Source: JAJDUF01 sp965214295
GTDB lineage: Bacteria > Chloroflexota > UBA11872 > UBA12225 > JAJDUF01
DNA length: 64,000 bases
Assembly: GCA_965214295.1 (NCBI GenBank)
Contig: OZ243944.1
Coordinates: 3,472,001-3,536,000, forward strand
Reading direction: 5' to 3'
Shown: piece by piece, positions 54,517-63,970 of the stretch
Position numbering within the stretch: the stretch's first letter is position 1
How the letters are laid out: each line of letters begins with the position of its first letter
Translations under genes and position numbers: made by a program
Notes under the pieces: generated by a model
What the model was told of the DNA's origin: nothing
The model's database searches: none
Seen by the model: only the letters and a program-made list of their open reading frames with translations

Positions 54517-54871
54517 GCCGCACAGCCGGCAGCCGCTTCAACCGCTGACTCACCGGGTCCACCTCAATGCCCACGGACTCCAGTGCCGTCACCCCCAACA
54601 GCGGCTCAACGCCAGCCTCCCCAAAAATAATCGTGCCGCCGACGATTTCGCCCATGAACTCGATCTCGGCGACGGTGACGTCTGACCTGAGTTCGCTGCC
54701 GTCCGCCAGCTCGTAGATCCGCTTACCCCTAGGCGCCAGACCGATAGCTTCCAAGTGCGGCCTGGGAACCAAGGAGTCCGTCGCCCCGGTATCGACCAGG
54801 AACAGCCCTTCCCATGTCCGCTCCGGCTCTGCCGGGTTGCGAATCATCACCGTTACATGTGTTGCCCCCAT
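54485..54871 (-). CDS. Retropepsin-like aspartic protease domain protein
   Basis: 128 residues from ATG 54871, with GGAAAGGGTGAGCGG upstream. The active-site motif FLVDTGATDSLVP (about residue 28) and the later LLGVTALESVGIEVDP match single-domain clan-AA proteases, which work as dimers. No membrane segment, so it differs from the membrane-bound bacterial type. Target unknown. It overlaps the convergent dehydrogenase gene by 32 bp. The start region contains half of a palindromic repeat (GTCATTCCCGCGCA near 54911). Confidence 0.8.
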   Translation of the reverse strand: MGATHVTVMIRNPAEPERTWEGLFLVDTGATDSLVPRPHLEAIGLAPRGKRIYELADGSELRSDVTVAEIEFMGEIVGGTIIFGEAGVEPLLGVTALESVGIEVDPVSQRLKRLPAVRLKRLASEMAG

Positions 54872-54943
54872 CCGCTCACCCTTTCCGGTGAATAAAGTAC
54901 CTATTCGTCTCGTCATTCCCGCGCATGTCGCCATCCATATCCC

Positions 54944-56602
54944 TTAGCCCGTCTGCCGGAGGTCGCGGCGTTGGAAAAGCACGACCGACAGTGCGATCAA
55001 GACCGCCGCCAGGACGGCGAGTACCGCCCCGTGCCCCCAAGCCATGCCATTGTTCAGCGGATCACTGCCCAGGTAGTAGTAGAAAGGCAACCACTGGACC
55101 ACGTCTGCCATGGTGTCGTTGAGTGCTGCAAACCCATTGAGGAGGTGGAGCACGAGCGCGGCGCCGATGGTCACGAAGATGGCGATCCGCGTCCGTCCCG
55201 TGCCCGCGCTTAGGGCCAGCGCCAGCGCGCCGAAGGCCAGACCGAGCAGCGTTTGCAGCAAGCAGGTGGCGGCGATATTGCCGATATTCATGCCGAGGTC
55301 CGCGAGCAGGGACCCGAGCGACACGCCAGCGAAGGTGGCGAAGCCGATCACGAAAGCGTAGAGGGCCATCGTCCAGCTCTTCTCTAGCACAATCCGCGAG
55401 CGCCTGACCGGGTTGGCGAGGAGCAGGCCCATCGTCCGACGCGATTCTTCACCGGCCAGCGCGCCGGACCCAATGGCCACAGTGAGCACCATGACCGCAA
55501 TCGGGGCCATCAGGCCGAACGTCTCGATCTGGTACCAGCCCTCCGGGGTGCTGATGTTGCCGCCACCGGCCAGCGCGATCAGGGCTTCCGGGAGGCCATC
55601 GAAAGCCTGCAGAGTTTCCTCCGGGATGGCTTTGTAAAAGGGACCCATCATAATGCCCATCATGAAGAACATCACCGCCGCCGTGACCAGGAGCAGCCCC
55701 TGATACTCCGAGGCCGCCTTGAGCCAGATTGAGGAGACGCGAACCGAACCGGCGAGCCGGCCGATGACCTTCCTGGTCAGCGGATTGCCGCGGAGGCGAT
55801 CTATCAGGGTAACGCCGACGGATTGGCCCTTCAGGTCACGGCGGTTGACCCCGATCACGGCGATGATGCCAAAGACCACGGCGCCGGCGAGCAGCACGCC
55901 GAGATGGCCCCAGTGGACCCCGTTGTAGACCGGCTCGCTGCCGTCGAAGTAGTACCACGGGAACGCCTTGACCAGGTCTTTCAGGTCCTCGATGAGTGGC
56001 AGCAAGCCGACGGCGAAGAACGACAGGACCAGCACCGCAGTTGTCACACCGGCTGCCGCCCCCCGGTTGCCGGTCCAGGCACTGATGGCCGTCGCCAGAA
56101 AACCGTAGAAGAGGACGTTGACGAACATGTGGAGGGAGAGTGCCCCCACGTCCAGCCCCCCGATCTCAACGTCCAGCAGCGCCGCTACGGGATACACTAC
56201 CGCCCACATGATGAGCACGCTCGATGCGGCGAGCAGCACCATCGCCCCGGCTTTGGAGACGAGCACGTGGGTACGGCTCTTGGGATTGCCGAGCAGGAGG
56301 CCGATGGTCCCGTCGCGCTCCTCGCCGGCAATGGATGACGCCCCCATCGCCAGTGCCATCGCCGCCAGGGTCACGGCGCCGTAGAGGCCCTGGATCTCGC
56401 CGATGGCGAGGCCGCCTACGTCAACGTCCTCCCGGATGCCCAGCACCGAGAGGTAGGCCTCCGGTAGGGAGGTGATGAGGGACAGATCAATCTGGCGGTA
56501 GACCGCCATCCCGTAGAGGACCAGGAGGATGAGGCTGACGACGGCGATGGTCCACCCCAGCCAGCGGTCCCGGAGCGTCTTGGTGAAAACGGTGGTCAAC
56601 AT
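54944..56602 (-). CDS. ABC-2 type transporter permease, two fused halves
   Basis: 552 residues with about 12 membrane segments. The protein repeats the same plan twice: an opening amphipathic helix and first membrane span (TKTLRDRWLGWTIAVVSLIL; later SIWLKAASEYQGLLLVTAAV), a SIAGEERDGTIGLLLGNPKSR-type loop in the first half and ALAGEESRRTMGLLLANPVR in the second, then further spans. So two ABC-2 permease domains are fused in one chain. Its ATG overlaps the stop of the ATPase gene by one base (TGATG). Likely exports lipid, drug or antibiotic; substrate unknown. Confidence 0.88.
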   Translation of the reverse strand: MLTTVFTKTLRDRWLGWTIAVVSLILLVLYGMAVYRQIDLSLITSLPEAYLSVLGIREDVDVGGLAIGEIQGLYGAVTLAAMALAMGASSIAGEERDGTIGLLLGNPKSRTHVLVSKAGAMVLLAASSVLIMWAVVYPVAALLDVEIGGLDVGALSLHMFVNVLFYGFLATAISAWTGNRGAAAGVTTAVLVLSFFAVGLLPLIEDLKDLVKAFPWYYFDGSEPVYNGVHWGHLGVLLAGAVVFGIIAVIGVNRRDLKGQSVGVTLIDRLRGNPLTRKVIGRLAGSVRVSSIWLKAASEYQGLLLVTAAVMFFMMGIMMGPFYKAIPEETLQAFDGLPEALIALAGGGNISTPEGWYQIETFGLMAPIAVMVLTVAIGSGALAGEESRRTMGLLLANPVRRSRIVLEKSWTMALYAFVIGFATFAGVSLGSLLADLGMNIGNIAATCLLQTLLGLAFGALALALSAGTGRTRIAIFVTIGAALVLHLLNGFAALNDTMADVVQWLPFYYYLGSDPLNNGMAWGHGAVLAVLAAVLIALSVVLFQRRDLRQTG

Positions 56603-57522
56603 CAGCCTGTCACCTCCTCGTCGTGGTAGTAGGTGAGGAAGATCTCTTCGAGGTCGGCCTCGTTGGTGGTGATGTCAACGATGGTGTGTAGCTCGGTCGC
56701 GGCCTGGAGGAGCACGCCCATGTCGCCGTCAAACGACAGTCTGACGTGGTTGTGCTCGACCATAACGTCACGTGCTCCCGGCAGGGCCGCAAACGCCGCC
56801 GCTTCCGCTGGCGAGTCAAGCTCCAACTCGACTTGCCGCATCGCTTTCGACCGGAGATCGGCGACGGACTCGACGGCGACGAGACGACCGTGGCGGATGA
56901 TCCCGACTCGCTCGGCGACCCGCTGCACCTCCGACAGCGTATGGCTGGAGAGGAACACGGTTCGCCCGTCGGCAGCTACCTCCCGCACCATGTTCTGGAA
57001 CTCGCGTTGGATCAGGGGGTCGAGACCGGAGCTAGGCTCGTCCATGATGAGCACGTCCGGTCGGTTCATAAAGGCCTGGATCACCCCGACCTTCTGACGG
57101 TTGCCGGAGGAGAGGTTTCCCACCTTCTTGGAGAGGTCGGCGTCGAGCCGCTCGGCAAGGTCGTTGACGTATGACCAGTCCACGCCGCCGCGCAAGTTCG
57201 CAAAGTACGTGAGGGTGTCGCGCCCGGTCAGGTTGGGGTACAGCGCCAGATCGCCGGGAATGTAGCCGAGGTGCCGGCGTATCTCGACAGACTTGGCGTG
57301 GGTATCGAGACCTAGGATCGCGGCCCGGCCCGCGGTCGGCCTGATCTCATCGAGCAGCATCCTGATGGTGGTCGTCTTCCCGGCACCGTTAGGGCCGAGG
57401 AAGCCAAAGACCTCACCGCGCTGCACGGTGAACGAGAGGTCCTGCGCGCCGACCACCGACCCGTAATGTTTGGTGAGGCCGTCTACCTCGATGACCGGTT
57501 CGGCGCTGCTCGCGGAATCCAT
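56602..57522 (-). CDS. ABC-2 exporter ATP-binding protein
   Basis: 306 residues from ATG 57522 (GAGAGGAG upstream). Walker A GPNGAGKTT, Q-loop GYIPGDLALYPNLTG, signature LSSGNRQKVGV, Walker B VLIMDEPSSGLDP and the H-loop LSSHTLSE are intact. C-terminal 90 residues resemble the DrrA-like family tail. It is the ATPase of the fused permease downstream. A strong promoter (57556-57584) lies 34 bp before the start. Confidence 0.92.
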   Translation of the reverse strand: MDSASSAEPVIEVDGLTKHYGSVVGAQDLSFTVQRGEVFGFLGPNGAGKTTTIRMLLDEIRPTAGRAAILGLDTHAKSVEIRRHLGYIPGDLALYPNLTGRDTLTYFANLRGGVDWSYVNDLAERLDADLSKKVGNLSSGNRQKVGVIQAFMNRPDVLIMDEPSSGLDPLIQREFQNMVREVAADGRTVFLSSHTLSEVQRVAERVGIIRHGRLVAVESVADLRSKAMRQVELELDSPAEAAAFAALPGARDVMVEHNHVRLSFDGDMGVLLQAATELHTIVDITTNEADLEEIFLTYYHDEEVTG

Positions 57523-57555
57523 GATTGTTCTCCTCTCGTTCATTCGACCAGTCAA

Positions 57556-57584
57556 ATCATATACCGACGGATGCCGGCTATCAA
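57556..57584 (-). promoter_or_regulatory. Promoter of the ABC-2 exporter operon
   Basis: On the minus strand: -35 TTGATA (57579-57584, five of six), a 17-bp spacer, and -10 TATGAT (57556-57561, five of six). Spacing is ideal and the start codon is 34 bp downstream. It is the best-looking promoter in the window. Confidence 0.65.
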
Positions 57585-57676
57585 GAGGACGTTTGAATCA
57601 GGTGATACTATAGAATGTGTAGTATGATCGTGGGAGCACAACACGTTGCATCCCTACGAACGGTCCTAGGGCGGCT

Positions 57677-59053
57677 CTACTGGCCGCTGACCATCATGGT
57701 GCCGATGCGGAAGGTTGGCGTGGCGGTACCGCTGCGGAACCGGAGGTCGTTCGCCACCATGTCGAGGTTGGACAGCATCTCGGCGAGGTGGCCGGAGATG
57801 TTGATCTCGCTCACCGGGTAGGTCAGCCGCCCATGCTCGATCCAGATACCGCCGGCGCCGCGCGAGAAATCGCCGGTGGTGATGTTCTCGGCGAAGCCGA
57901 TGAGGTCGGTGATGAAGAGACCGTGATCCACCGAGGCGATAACCTCGTCCGGGGTATGGGTGCCCGGTTCGAGATAGAAGTTGGTGGTCGTCACGCTCGT
58001 CCGCGCGCTGCCGCGCCCGGCGCTGTGGGAGCTGGCTTTGCCCAGCTTGCGGGCGCTGTACGTGTCCAGCAGAAAGTCGGTGAACCGGCCGGCATCGAAG
58101 AGCACGTTGCGCTGGGTGGGCAGGCCCTCGCCGTCGAAAGGCCGGCTGGCGGGTAGCCCGGGGCGCGTCGGGTCGTCCACAATGATCGCGCTCGCCGATC
58201 CGATGGTCTCGCCTTCGCGTCCGAGCAGGAAGGTTGACCGCCGATAGGCGGCGTGACCGTCGGCGGCGCGGGCATAAATCCCCAGCAGCGCCGGCCCCAC
58301 GGTCACGTCCCAGACGACCGGGACGGGGCCGGTCGGGGCTTGGCGGGCACCCAACTGCCGGACCGTACGCTCGGCCGCCTGCCGCCCCACCGCCTCCGGC
58401 GACTCGAGCTGGCTGGCGCTCCGGTGACTTGTCCACCACCAGCCGTTGCGTTTCTTGCCGTCATCGTCGTCGGCGATAGCCTCAATACCGATGCCGCAGG
58501 AGCTGCGGCGATAGGAAGCAGCAAACCCGTGACTGTTGGCCAGGGTCACCCGCATCGTGGTGCGTCCCGCCGTGCCGCCGTCCGAGTTGGTCACGCGAGC
58601 GTGCGCGTCGAATGCGGCCTGCTCGGCACGCCCGGCCCATTCGATCAGTAGCTCCGGGGGCAGCGCGGCGGTCGCGGGATCATACGTCTCCAGGGCGGCC
58701 GGGGCGGCGGACAGGCCAAAGCCGGCTTCCGGCAGGCCGCCATGATCGTCGGGATCGCTGATCTTGGCCAGGTCCACGGCGTCGCTCGCTGCGCGGCGGA
58801 TGGCGGCGGCGGCAAAGTCGCTCGTGGAGACCGAGGCGGCCCGCCCGCCGACGAATACCCGCAGCGACAACCCTTTGGAGCCGGATTCGAGCAGCTTTTC
58901 CGTTTTGCCCTGCCGGATCGTCGCCGAGAAGTCATTGCCGGCTCCGACTGCGGCCTCCGCCTCCTCGGCCCCGGCTTGGCGCGCCGCGGCCACGGCAGCT
59001 TCGGCCACGTCGAGGTAATCCCGTTCGGTGAGGTCGGCACCGTTGACAGACAT
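57677..59053 (-). CDS. pmbA: TldE/PmbA-family protein
   Basis: 458 residues from ATG 59053, with CTAGGAGTACGTGAG upstream. Partner subunit of the TldD/TldE metalloprotease, lacking its own zinc motif. Blocks such as RVTNSDGGTAGRTTM, TNFYLEPGTHTPDEVI and GLFITDLIGFAENITTGDFSRGAGGIW (pieces quoted) are typical. The TldD/E complex trims peptides (microcin maturation, or cleanup of unfolded protein in other bacteria). It lies 101 bp after the tldD gene in the same direction, with a palindromic repeat between them. Confidence 0.93.
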   Translation of the reverse strand: MSVNGADLTERDYLDVAEAAVAAARQAGAEEAEAAVGAGNDFSATIRQGKTEKLLESGSKGLSLRVFVGGRAASVSTSDFAAAAIRRAASDAVDLAKISDPDDHGGLPEAGFGLSAAPAALETYDPATAALPPELLIEWAGRAEQAAFDAHARVTNSDGGTAGRTTMRVTLANSHGFAASYRRSSCGIGIEAIADDDDGKKRNGWWWTSHRSASQLESPEAVGRQAAERTVRQLGARQAPTGPVPVVWDVTVGPALLGIYARAADGHAAYRRSTFLLGREGETIGSASAIIVDDPTRPGLPASRPFDGEGLPTQRNVLFDAGRFTDFLLDTYSARKLGKASSHSAGRGSARTSVTTTNFYLEPGTHTPDEVIASVDHGLFITDLIGFAENITTGDFSRGAGGIWIEHGRLTYPVSEINISGHLAEMLSNLDMVANDLRFRSGTATPTFRIGTMMVSGQ

Positions 59054-59098
59054 CTCACGTACTCCTAGCCGGTTGGATTGCACCACAATAACAGGAAA

Positions 59099-59126
59099 CT
59101 GGATTCCGGCCTGCGCCGGAATGACG
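59099..59126. repeat. REP-like hairpin between tldD and pmbA
   Basis: 28 bp with an 8-bp stem ATTCCGGC/GCCGGAAT and 4-nt loop CTGC, matching the right arm of the repeat at 6163-6231 except for paired changes that keep the stem. A third, partial copy may sit at about 54905-54920. Confidence 0.65.
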
Positions 59127-59154
59127 GGGAGGGAGGTACAACCCGATCGGTCGT

Positions 59155-60600
59155 CTATTGCTGCGTGCCACCGATGTTAAGCTCCGAGACGAGCAGTGTT
59201 GGGCAGCCGGCGCCGACGGGGACGCCCTGGCCCTCCTTGCCGCACGTCCCGGTACGCTTCGGAATGTCGGGATCGTTGCCGATCATAGTGACGTTACGGA
59301 GGAGCGTCGGGCCGTTCCCGATCAAGCTGGTGTGTTTGAGGGGCGCCGTCTGCTTGCCGCCCTCGATGAGATACGCCTCTACGGTGCTGAACACAAAGTC
59401 GCCGTTGCTGATATTGACCTGTCCGCCGGAGTAGTTGACGCAGTACACACCCTTGTCTACGGAGCGGATGATCTCCTCCGGGTCCGCCGCGCCACCGAGC
59501 AGGTAGGTGTTGGTCATGCGTGGGACTGGGTAGTGGTGATAGTCCTGGCGTCGGCCATTACCTGTTCGGGCGGTGTTGAAGTGCCGGGCGCTGATCCAAT
59601 CATGCATGTAGCCCACGAGGACGCCGTCCTCGATGATCACCGTGCGCTGTCCCGGCGTGCCCTCGTCATCCATATTCAGGGAGCCGATATAACCGGGCAG
59701 CGTGGCGTCGTCAATCAGGGACACGCCGGGGGCGGCGACCTGCTCACCGACGCGGTCGGTGTAGAGGCTCGTGCGCTTGCGGTTGAAATCGGCTTCCAAG
59801 CCGTGACCTACGGCCTCGTGTAGCAGGACGCCGGACCAACCGTGTCCCAGCACGACCGGCATCGCGCCCGCCGGCGCGTCTACGGCGTCGTGCAGCGTGG
59901 TCGCCATTCGGGCTGCCTCGCGGGCCGTGACCTCAGGGGAATACTCGTCGGTGAAGTACGCCAGTCCTTCGCGCGCCGCGCTCCCTTGAAACGCGCTTTG
60001 CCGGTCGCCGTTGCGCTCAGACACCACTTGTAAGGCGAGCGTTACTCGCGGCTGCACGTCCGCTGCCAGAACACCCTCGCTCGTGGCGACCATGGTGCGG
60101 CGCTCCTCTTCGGAAAACATCACCATGACGTGGGTAATCGTCGGCGCGTAGGCCCGCGCCGTGCTATCGGCCCGCCGGATCAGGTCCAGCTTGGCCGCGG
60201 CCGGCTCGTGGACGGCGGGATTTTCCACCGCGTAGTAGTCGGGGAGCGGCACCGTTGCGACGGCAATCGGCGCGTGCTGCCCCCCGGCCTGCGCGATATT
60301 GCCGGCGGTCTGCGCTGCCCGTTGCAGGCTGGACCAGGCGAAGTCTTCGCTATAGGCATAGCCGATGGCGTCGCCGCTGACGACCCGCACGCCCATCCCT
60401 TGCCCGGTGCCGGCACTCGCCGACTTGATCGCTTCTTCTTCGAAGTTGATGTTGCGGTGGAGCGAGTATTCCACGAAGACATCGGCATAGTCCCCGCCGC
60501 GCGCCAAGGCCAGGTCGAGCAGGCGGCCAAGCTCGGCAGTGCCGAGGCCGTACTGCTCGGCGAAGAAACGGTCGGTGGTTTGCGGTGCTTGCGCGGACAT
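59155..60600 (-). CDS. tldD: TldD-family zinc metalloprotease
   Basis: 481 residues. The catalytic HEAVGH (His261-His266, HExxxH pattern) and the C-terminal CGKEGQGVPVG block with the third ligand region are intact. The segments MDDEGTPGQRTVIIEDGVLVGYMHDW and YCVNYSGGQVNISNGDFVFS (pieces) fit the family. It forms a heterodimer with the PmbA/TldE partner downstream. The 271-bp gap upstream to the next divergent gene shows no clear promoter beyond a weak TATAGT. Confidence 0.95.
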   Translation of the reverse strand: MSAQAPQTTDRFFAEQYGLGTAELGRLLDLALARGGDYADVFVEYSLHRNINFEEEAIKSASAGTGQGMGVRVVSGDAIGYAYSEDFAWSSLQRAAQTAGNIAQAGGQHAPIAVATVPLPDYYAVENPAVHEPAAAKLDLIRRADSTARAYAPTITHVMVMFSEEERRTMVATSEGVLAADVQPRVTLALQVVSERNGDRQSAFQGSAAREGLAYFTDEYSPEVTAREAARMATTLHDAVDAPAGAMPVVLGHGWSGVLLHEAVGHGLEADFNRKRTSLYTDRVGEQVAAPGVSLIDDATLPGYIGSLNMDDEGTPGQRTVIIEDGVLVGYMHDWISARHFNTARTGNGRRQDYHHYPVPRMTNTYLLGGAADPEEIIRSVDKGVYCVNYSGGQVNISNGDFVFSTVEAYLIEGGKQTAPLKHTSLIGNGPTLLRNVTMIGNDPDIPKRTGTCGKEGQGVPVGAGCPTLLVSELNIGGTQQ

Positions 60601-60871
60601 GGGGCCGTCCTTTCTCGATTATCGCGCCGCCCCGATATGCCGCCGGGCGCTGCGAGCGTCCAGCCGGCCAGTGCTCTCCGCCCGGCAGTACGAGGTGGAT
60701 ACGGAGATTGCTCGATCCGGCGGCGGTACCGTCCACTATAACAGGTAGCGAGCCGTCTGCTGTTCTGTAGCATTGGGCTACTGCTCGCGGCGCTTTGCTA
60801 TGATGCCCGTCGATAGGGTGAGTGCTCCGCCGTCAATGCAGCCCAATCACGCCGAAAAAGGAGCTGCCACG

Positions 60872-61633
60872 ATGAACGCAACGCTGGCCGGCCAGCCCGG
60901 CGCGGCCAAGCGTGTGCTTGTCACCGGTGCCGCGGGGACCATCGGGCGTGCGCTGCGCGACGAGCTGCACCAGCGGTATCGGCTCCGGCTCATGTACCAC
61001 CGCACCGTCCTCCCGCAGCAGGGCCGGGACGAGGTGATCGTTGCCGACATCACGGACCTGGCGCAGATGGAGGCTGCCTGCGAGGGGATGGATGCCGTTG
61101 TCCACCTGGCCGCGGACCCCGGCACCGGGGCACCATGGTCGTCTATTCTGCCCAAGAATATCGTCGGTGCCTACAACATCTACGAAGCGGCCCAGCGGTG
61201 CGGAGTGGATTGCGTCGTGTTCGCCAGCACCAACCACGTCATGGGCATGTATGAGCAGGACGGGGTTCCGCAGCGGCCGGAGCTGCTGCCCGTGCGACCC
61301 GACGGGTACTACGGCGCGTCCAAGGCCTTTGGCGAGGCGCTCGGACGCTACTATTCCGACGCTTTCGGGTTGCGCGTGATCTGCCTCCGCATCGGCTCGT
61401 TCGTACCGCAGCCCACGGCGCCCCGGACCTTGGCCACCTGGTTAAGCTCGCGCGACATGGCCCAGCTCACCTGGCGGTCCATCGAATCGCGCATCCCCTT
61501 TGGGGTGTATAACGCCATCTCCGGCAACACGCGGCGCTATTGGGACATCACCAGCGCCCAGCGGGAGCTGGGATACGAGCCAGAGGACAATGCCGAGGAC
61601 TACGCGGCCGCCATCCTGGCCGCGCCGGAGTAG
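60872..61633 (+). CDS. NAD-dependent epimerase/dehydratase family, uronate-dehydrogenase-like
   Basis: 253 residues from ATG 60872, with AAAGGAG eight bases upstream. Extended-SDR fold: VTGAAGTIGRALRDEL for NAD, the catalytic YYGASK Tyr/Lys, FASTNHVMGMY and CLRIGSF blocks. The pattern FASTNHVxGxY followed by PDGYYGASKAFGEALGRYY is close to uronate dehydrogenases that oxidise glucuronate or galacturonate to the lactone. Together with the glucuronokinase-like gene at 15045 it hints at hexuronate metabolism, but the two are 45 kb apart. Substrate is inference. Confidence 0.75.
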   Translation: MNATLAGQPGAAKRVLVTGAAGTIGRALRDELHQRYRLRLMYHRTVLPQQGRDEVIVADITDLAQMEAACEGMDAVVHLAADPGTGAPWSSILPKNIVGAYNIYEAAQRCGVDCVVFASTNHVMGMYEQDGVPQRPELLPVRPDGYYGASKAFGEALGRYYSDAFGLRVICLRIGSFVPQPTAPRTLATWLSSRDMAQLTWRSIESRIPFGVYNAISGNTRRYWDITSAQRELGYEPEDNAEDYAAAILAAPE

Positions 61634-61651
61634 CTACATCCTCCTGCGCTG

Positions 61652-62206
61652 ATGGTGAGTATGACCACATCACAACGGGTCGAGGCGGAGGCGAACGCCG
61701 GCCCGGCGCGCGAGTTCACCGTGGCCGTATTCGTCGTCCATGACGGCGCGGTGCTGCTGCATCGGCACAAGAAGCTGGACATGTGGCTGCCGCCGGGCGG
61801 ACACGTCGAGCCGGGTGAGCTGCCCGACGAGGCCGCGATCCGCGAAACCAAAGAAGAAGCCGGTCTCGACATCGTGCTGGTGGATACGTCCGACGATTCA
61901 CGGCCTGCGCCGCCCGGCCCCCAACGGCTGTGCCGGCCGCTGGGTATCCAGCTCGAGGACATCCCACCAATACCTCACCACCAGCATATTGACCTGATTT
62001 ATGCCGCCGTTCCCCACGGTCCGGTACCGCCGGACTTGGGCGGGGAGAGCGCCGGGCAAGGCCTCGGCTGGTACTCCCAAGACGCCCGTCGTCGCCTGGG
62101 TGTGAGCGACGAGGTGATGCGGTGGGCCGAGGCTGCCTGCCGTGCCGTCGAGCGCGCGCCAGTCGGGCGCCGCAGTTGCCCGGTAGCAGCCCCCGACGGC
62201 TGTTAG
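61652..62206 (+). CDS. Nudix hydrolase
   Basis: 184 residues. The Nudix box is complete: GGHVEPGELPDEAAIRETKEEAGL, quoted in part, with the GX5EX7REXXEEXG spacing around residue 55. Such enzymes cut nucleoside diphosphates linked to another group; the substrate is not predictable. Start uncertain between 61652 and 61661. It lies 18 bp after the uronate-dehydrogenase-like gene and probably shares its transcript. The C-terminal 20 residues are polar and may be disordered. Confidence 0.88.
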   Translation: MVSMTTSQRVEAEANAGPAREFTVAVFVVHDGAVLLHRHKKLDMWLPPGGHVEPGELPDEAAIRETKEEAGLDIVLVDTSDDSRPAPPGPQRLCRPLGIQLEDIPPIPHHQHIDLIYAAVPHGPVPPDLGGESAGQGLGWYSQDARRRLGVSDEVMRWAEAACRAVERAPVGRRSCPVAAPDGC

Positions 62207-62293
62207 GTTGCTTACAAACTGTCCGACCCTACTTTGTGTATACTGGCTGAAGACTGGACAGGGATGGTTTGATGGCAGTGAGGAGGCACCGTA

Positions 62294-63970
62294 ATGGATA
62301 GTGGTACGGGACCTGGAAACGGCGCTAACGTTTCTCAGATCAGTGCCAAGCAGGTTTGGCAGGGCTTGGCGGTCGGATTGCTGGCCATTCTCAGCGCGAC
62401 GGCCGTGATGCTCTTCTTGCGCCTCGTCTTTCAGGCCTTCATGCCGATTGAGCTGATCGCGCAGTGGGTGCCGATGGTCACGCCGGTCAGTGCCCAAGCC
62501 GACGGTATCGCCACGTTCGGCGAGGCCCTCAAACCGCTCGGTTTCACGCTATTGATCGGCGGGCAGCTCTTGTTGGGCACCCTCTGGGGCCTGATGGTGA
62601 CGATCCGGCGCCAGCGCCGCCGGCTCATGGCGCGGGCGCACGAGACGTGGTTCCTCGCCGGTGGTCTGCCGACCATCTTCTGGCTGGTGTTGTGGCTGCT
62701 CCTACCGGCCGTCCAGAATCGCGGGGTGGAGCTCTTCACGGGACTTGTCGGTGTCGCCACGTTCGGCATGGTGCTGGTGGCGTTGCAGACAACACTCGGC
62801 ATCCCGGCGCTGACGCCCTCAACCGCGCCAGCGGCGTCGGCAGGGCAACGGCAGGCCCGCCGCCCTACGTTCGTCCAAGTCGCGTGGAGTGGCGTGCTCA
62901 TTGTCGCCGGAATCGGTCTCTGGCAGTTCCTCACGCGCGCTTTCGGTGGCAACATGCTGACCATGGGTGGCGGGGGTGGCGGTCGGGATGCCCGTGCGCC
63001 GGGGATGCAGGCGGAAATCACGCCCATTGACGATCACTACACGGTCTCGAAGAACTTCAGAGACCCGGTTGTTGATGCGGCGGACTGGAAGTTGGAAGTC
63101 ACCGGGTTGGTCGAGCGCCCGTACACCCTCGGGTACGACGACATCATGGCAATGACTACCCGTGAGCAAATTCATACACTCATCTGTATCAGCAATCCGG
63201 TAGGGGGTGAGTACATCGGCAATGCCCGGTGGGAAGGCCTGCCGTTGAAGACGTTTCTGGACACCGCCGGGATCGGCACGGGGGTGCAGGACGTCGTGCT
63301 GCACGGCGCCGATAACTACGCCGACAGCTTCCCTATCGAGAAGGCGCTGGACCCGGGCACAATGCTCGTCTGGAAAATGAACGGTGAACCGCTCCCCACG
63401 CAGCACGGCTTCCCCATCCGCTTGCTGCTGCCGGAGATCTACGGCATGAAGAACGTCAAGTGGATCACCAAGATCGAGCTGGTGGACCACGACTACACCG
63501 GCTTCTGGCAAAAACGAGGCTGGAGCGACATTGCCACCGTCAAGACCATGTCGCGGATTGACGTGCCGGAGAACGCCGCGCGCATCGCAGCCGACACAGA
63601 GCACGTCATCGGGGGCGTGGCCTTCGCCGGGCCGCGCGGCATCTCCAAGGTCGAAGTGAGCGCCGACGAAGCGCGGACGTGGATGCCGGCCGACATACGA
63701 CCCTCGCTCTCCAAGTATGCGTGGTCGCTGTGGACGGTGCGGTGGCAGCCGAAGGCCGGATCGTACCGCCTGCTCGTGCGGGCTACCGACGGCGAGGGCA
63801 ATGTGCAGCCGTCCGAGCACACGGCGCCGCTGCCCGACGGAGCGGATGGCTGGGATCAGATTTCGATCAATGTCGTCCCAAGGGCGCAAGTCCAGCCGCA
63901 GTTGCCGCCGATTGAGGGCGAGCGCCCGCCGCTGCTCCCGCAGCTGCCGCGTGAAGAGGGCGGTCGCTGA
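62294..63970 (+). CDS. Membrane-anchored sulfite-oxidase-family molybdopterin oxidoreductase
   Basis: 558 residues. The first ~220 carry four to five membrane spans, ending in a Gly-rich linker; the rest is a sulfite-oxidase-type molybdopterin domain with the Mo-coordinating cysteine in LICISNPVGGEYIGNARWEGL and PLPTQHGFPIRLLLPEIYGMKNVKWI (pieces), followed by the Ig-like dimerisation domain. The catalytic part is predicted outside the membrane. No heme domain is seen. ATG 62294 has GAGGAGG upstream; a TATACT at 62239-62244 could be its -10. The C-terminal 40 residues are Pro-rich. A molybdenum enzyme fits with the pterin-dependent oxidoreductase at 51551. Confidence 0.88.
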   Translation: MDSGTGPGNGANVSQISAKQVWQGLAVGLLAILSATAVMLFLRLVFQAFMPIELIAQWVPMVTPVSAQADGIATFGEALKPLGFTLLIGGQLLLGTLWGLMVTIRRQRRRLMARAHETWFLAGGLPTIFWLVLWLLLPAVQNRGVELFTGLVGVATFGMVLVALQTTLGIPALTPSTAPAASAGQRQARRPTFVQVAWSGVLIVAGIGLWQFLTRAFGGNMLTMGGGGGGRDARAPGMQAEITPIDDHYTVSKNFRDPVVDAADWKLEVTGLVERPYTLGYDDIMAMTTREQIHTLICISNPVGGEYIGNARWEGLPLKTFLDTAGIGTGVQDVVLHGADNYADSFPIEKALDPGTMLVWKMNGEPLPTQHGFPIRLLLPEIYGMKNVKWITKIELVDHDYTGFWQKRGWSDIATVKTMSRIDVPENAARIAADTEHVIGGVAFAGPRGISKVEVSADEARTWMPADIRPSLSKYAWSLWTVRWQPKAGSYRLLVRATDGEGNVQPSEHTAPLPDGADGWDQISINVVPRAQVQPQLPPIEGERPPLLPQLPREEGGR

